DNA of 64,000 nucleotides from Acanthacorydalis orientalis (taxonomy: Eukaryota > Arthropoda > Insecta > Megaloptera > Corydalidae). The stretch covers positions 5,253,089-5,317,088 of the forward strand of contig CM068322.1 in NCBI GenBank assembly GCA_034766995.1, given 5' to 3'. Each line of letters begins with the position of its first letter. The stretch's first letter is position 1. Both the position numbers and the translations under genes were made by a program. Below the pieces are notes generated by a model, which worked only from the letters and a program-made list of their open reading frames with translations, was not told where the DNA came from and did not search any database. Shown here piece by piece: positions 60,318 to 64,000 of this stretch.

Positions 60318-61581
60318 TATTGGATTAGTGTAAATGTTTGATTACGATTTGAAATTGAAACTCAGAGGATTATTTTTCGCAGAAAACGCTTTTATTAATC
60401 AATTATGTATTCATTCGTTTTCTGCTATCATTTTTCAACTCTCAGGTAGCTTCTGGATTCCTCGTTCTTAAAAGCTACGCAGTTTTTCAGCAAAAAAAGC
60501 AGTCAGATGTTTTTTGACGGCTTCCACGGTGTCAATTTTTTACCGTTTAAATTGTTCTACAGCGACCGGAACAAATGATTATCCGAAGGTTAAATGTCCA
60601 GAGAATACGGTGGATGTGATATGATTTCCTATTTTAACTACTTCAGTTTTTTCAGTCAGTTTTACTGTATGTGGTTTTGCGTTGTCGTGGTGGAAGATTA
60701 CCTCCTGCGATTGGGCAAATTTGGACTCTTTTCTTTAATTGCTGCATTTAGTTTGGTTAGTTGTTGACAGTAATTCTCTTTAGTAATCGTTTTGCCCCAT
60801 GGGAGCAGTTAAAAATAAACAACACATTTGCAATCTCACCAAACAAACAGCAATATTTTCGGATGCAAGCCAGCTTTAGCGACTGGTTCTGCCTCTTTAT
60901 TCGCTTGTTTCCACGTTAGTCTTCACTGGACGTTGTTGTACAGGATCGATTGCTCATCGCCAATCACTAACCGATCTAAAAAAGGCTCTCTGTTGAAGCG
61001 GCCAAGCAAAGAAAGTGCCGAAAAGATGCGATGAAACGTATTTTTTTCGAACTTATTTTTTTAATAAGTGCGACACCCACGTATTGATCTTCAACGTGAA
61101 CCTCAGCTTCATTAAATGCCGAAATGAAATGAATCTGTCAACGTTGAGTATCTCAACAACCTCTTCCATGGAAATTCGTGAGTTATTGTCAATTGAAGTG
61201 CACACAACATCATCTAGTGAGGTTGATATTCAAGGTTACTAAGTCGAAATTTAGCAAACCATTTCTTCACAGTTGTAAGTGATGGTGCATGGTCCAAATA
61301 AACCTCTTAAATATTTTTCTTTGCCCCGCTAACGGTTACTCCATTTCGATTCTCATACAAGATAATGTGACAAAAGTGTATCTTTTCATTGTCCATTTTC
61401 AAAAATTTTTCTTACACATAAATCGAATTGAAACAAATACGTTTGATGCTCAAATGACAGCTGTGACTGTCATCTTTCAAACTATTTATAACATGAATAC
61501 ATTTCAATCACGAGCGCCATCATGCGTCCCTTTTCAACACTTCATATTGAATCGTACACAAACTTTTGTACTGATCCAATA
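60318..61581 (-). mobile_element. family D mariner, full length (1264 bp)
   Basis: The left end TATTGGATTAGTGTAAATGT and the complement of the right end, TATTGGATCAGTACAAAAGT, form terminal inverted repeats and the similarity extends another 25 bp inward (GATTACGATTTGAAATTGAA against GTGTACGATTCAATATGAAG). Total length is standard for mariner. The transposase is on the minus strand and decayed. This is a different lineage from families A-C by its ends and protein. Confidence 0.88.
60420..61395 (-). pseudogene. family D mariner transposase, frameshifted
   Basis: Reading the minus strand from an ATG at 61393-61395 gives MDNEKIHFCHIILYENRNGV and then, after a stop, EVYLDHAPSLTTVKKWFAKF (the first helix-turn-helix). 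Later come FLDRLVIGDEQSILYNNVQ (first catalytic Asp, about 60935-60990), EAEPVAKAGLHPKILLFVW, KENYCQQLTKLNAAIKEKSP, HHDNAKPHTVKL (second Asp, codon 60684-60686) and PSDNHLFRSL (third Asp, codon 60581-60583). The last two Asp codons are 103 bp apart instead of 105, so a 2-bp loss lies between them. The usual Lys-Trp after GDE is Gln-Ser here, and Tyr of SDYHLF is Asn. It is not functional. Confidence 0.88.
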
Positions 61582-62822
<1,241 letters not shown>

Positions 62823-62869
62823 TATAGCTAGATATTCATATGAATGTATATATGTTACGAGTCTCTGCA

Positions 62870-63285
62870 AACAAAAACAACATCGAACGAACACATTACA
62901 TACGTCAACGACGTAGGTTGCGAACATTACGCATTCCACGGTACAGCGTCTGAGACGGCGTCCGAATTTCCGCGTGTTGTACTTCTGCTCTATCCTGAGG
63001 GACATACGGACGCCGCAGCTGGAACAGCAGTCACTGTTTCCAGCCGTCGCGACGTGGAATACGAGGCCGGTATGATGACGACGACGTGCGTCGAGCATCG
63101 CCTCCAGCCCGATGCAGAGCAGTTCTCCCATTCGTTGTCTACCATTTTCTTATGTTGGCAGTAGGTGTAGTTGCAAAAACGATCCGGGAGCGAATGGGAA
63201 CGCCAGTCGTTTTCAGAAACAGATACCAGTCTAGGGTGGTTGAGCCTGTGTTAGACGAGAGTGTAGAAGCGTTTGTGATGTATAC
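62870..63285. other. strong CpG-rich islet, candidate host promoter/5' exon
   Basis: This is the most GC- and CpG-rich block of the window, with words such as CAGCGTCTGAGACGGCGTCC, CGTCGCGACGTGGAATACGA and ACGACGACGTGCGTCGAGCA. Both strands are open for about 100 codons: plus 62844-63164, minus 62778-63131, plus 63086-63403. Their proteins (for example SETASEFPRVVLLLYPEGHT on plus, DARRRHHTGLVFHVATAGNS on minus) match no family I know. The long openness is explained by composition. It is bounded on both sides by TA microsatellites. A CpG-rich 5' end or first exon of a host gene is the best guess; direction cannot be decided. Confidence 0.4.
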
Positions 63286-63396
<111 letters not shown>

Positions 63397-63567
63397 TTGT
63401 TGAATATATTGCACATATCACTTTACAAACGAATTGTATGATGGGAGTGAATGTTATATATGTGTGATTTTATAGATTTCTGTCTTGTGTCTGTATTGAA
63501 TGGTTGACGATCTTTTGGAGTATAATTTCAAATACGCTTTTTTATATTTATTTTTTATACTTCAATA

Positions 63568-63569
<2 letters not shown>

Positions 63570-63619
<50 letters not shown>
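63570..63619. repeat. (TA)25 microsatellite
   Basis: Perfect TA run of about 49 bp. Confidence 0.96.
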
Positions 63620-63621
<2 letters not shown>

Positions 63622-63810
63622 TTTTAAAATCCAGCCCAAATTGATTTTTTTTTTATTCTTTAAATGCAATAAAGAAGTACATCCTTATATAGATTAAATA
63701 TGGAAAAGAAAACTCGAATCACATGTATGCTGTAAATGATATTTTTCTTTCATTACATATTTTTTTCTTGTATTTTTTTGTAATGAAATTATTAACATTT
63801 TCATTAATTC

Positions 63811-63811
63811 T

Positions 63812-63879
<68 letters not shown>
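63811..63879. repeat. (TA)n microsatellite
   Basis: About 65 bp of TA after one TACATA. Confidence 0.97.
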
Positions 63880-63883
<4 letters not shown>

Positions 63884-64000
63884 TTTAGGGGCTAAAAAGT
63901 TTCCATATAAATCAATACTTTTAAAAGAGCATGTATATCGAATTCTTCGAATAACCATTATAAGCCTTTAGTCATTGCATATAATTGTGTTAATTTGCAT

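Overview
This is very AT-rich eukaryotic DNA with no host protein-coding gene, tRNA, rRNA or CRISPR array that I can support. There are no operons, ribosome-binding sites or tightly packed ORFs. Nearly all ORFs longer than 60 codons are chance readings of AT-rich sequence or Tyr-Ile translations of (TA)n tracts. The transposon mix (several mariner families, Tc1, piggyBac, pogo/Tigger, an RTE-like LINE) and the very abundant (TA)n microsatellites suggest an arthropod, most likely an insect. A hymenopteran is my best guess from the style of the repeats, but this is inference.

The window is a graveyard of mobile elements. Family A mariner has three copies: a 5'-truncated one near 4.1-5.1 kb, a 709-bp deletion derivative at 16.2-16.9 kb, and a near full-length copy with TA target duplications at 30.0-31.2 kb. 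Family B (mellifera-type) mariner has three short copies at 18.1-18.7, 28.5-29.1 and 32.5-33.0 kb. Each keeps the DNA-binding half and both ends but has lost the catalytic domain. A third mariner type gives a 728-bp element at 49.8-50.5 kb. A fourth gives a full-length but decayed copy at 60.3-61.6 kb on the minus strand. Other decayed elements are an RTE-like LINE (41.75-43.57 kb, interrupted by a 166-bp insertion with an apparent target duplication), a Tc1 tail (52.9-53.2 kb), a piggyBac C-terminal remnant (50.7-51.2 kb), a 213-bp piggyBac-type MITE (35.2-35.4 kb), two pogo/Tigger-like elements (33.2-33.5 and 38.5-39.1 kb), a TTAA-flanked 749-bp element (56.2-56.9 kb) and a 520-bp foldback element with a tRNA-like centre (7.2-7.7 kb). 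There are also two candidate LTR pieces (31.6-31.9 and 49.2-49.6 kb).

Between these lie about fifty (TA)n or compound (TA)/(CA)/(TC) microsatellites and at least seven scattered copies of a degenerate inverted-repeat MITE that I recognise only by comparing loci within this window. Several CpG-rich islets stand out: 5.5-6.1, 15.0-15.4, 40.3-40.6, 44.2-44.6, 58.1-58.3 and above all 62.87-63.28 kb. They are the most plausible places for promoters or untranslated exons of an unseen host gene, but none shows a recognisable protein.

The most unusual signals are two perfect 20-bp-stem hairpins (11,111-11,155 and 17,379-17,430), the foldback element with its tRNA-like core, the matching internal deletions in family B mariners, and the palindromes shared by the piggyBac MITE and the piggyBac transposase remnant. 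I see no evidence of a new multi-gene biological system here.
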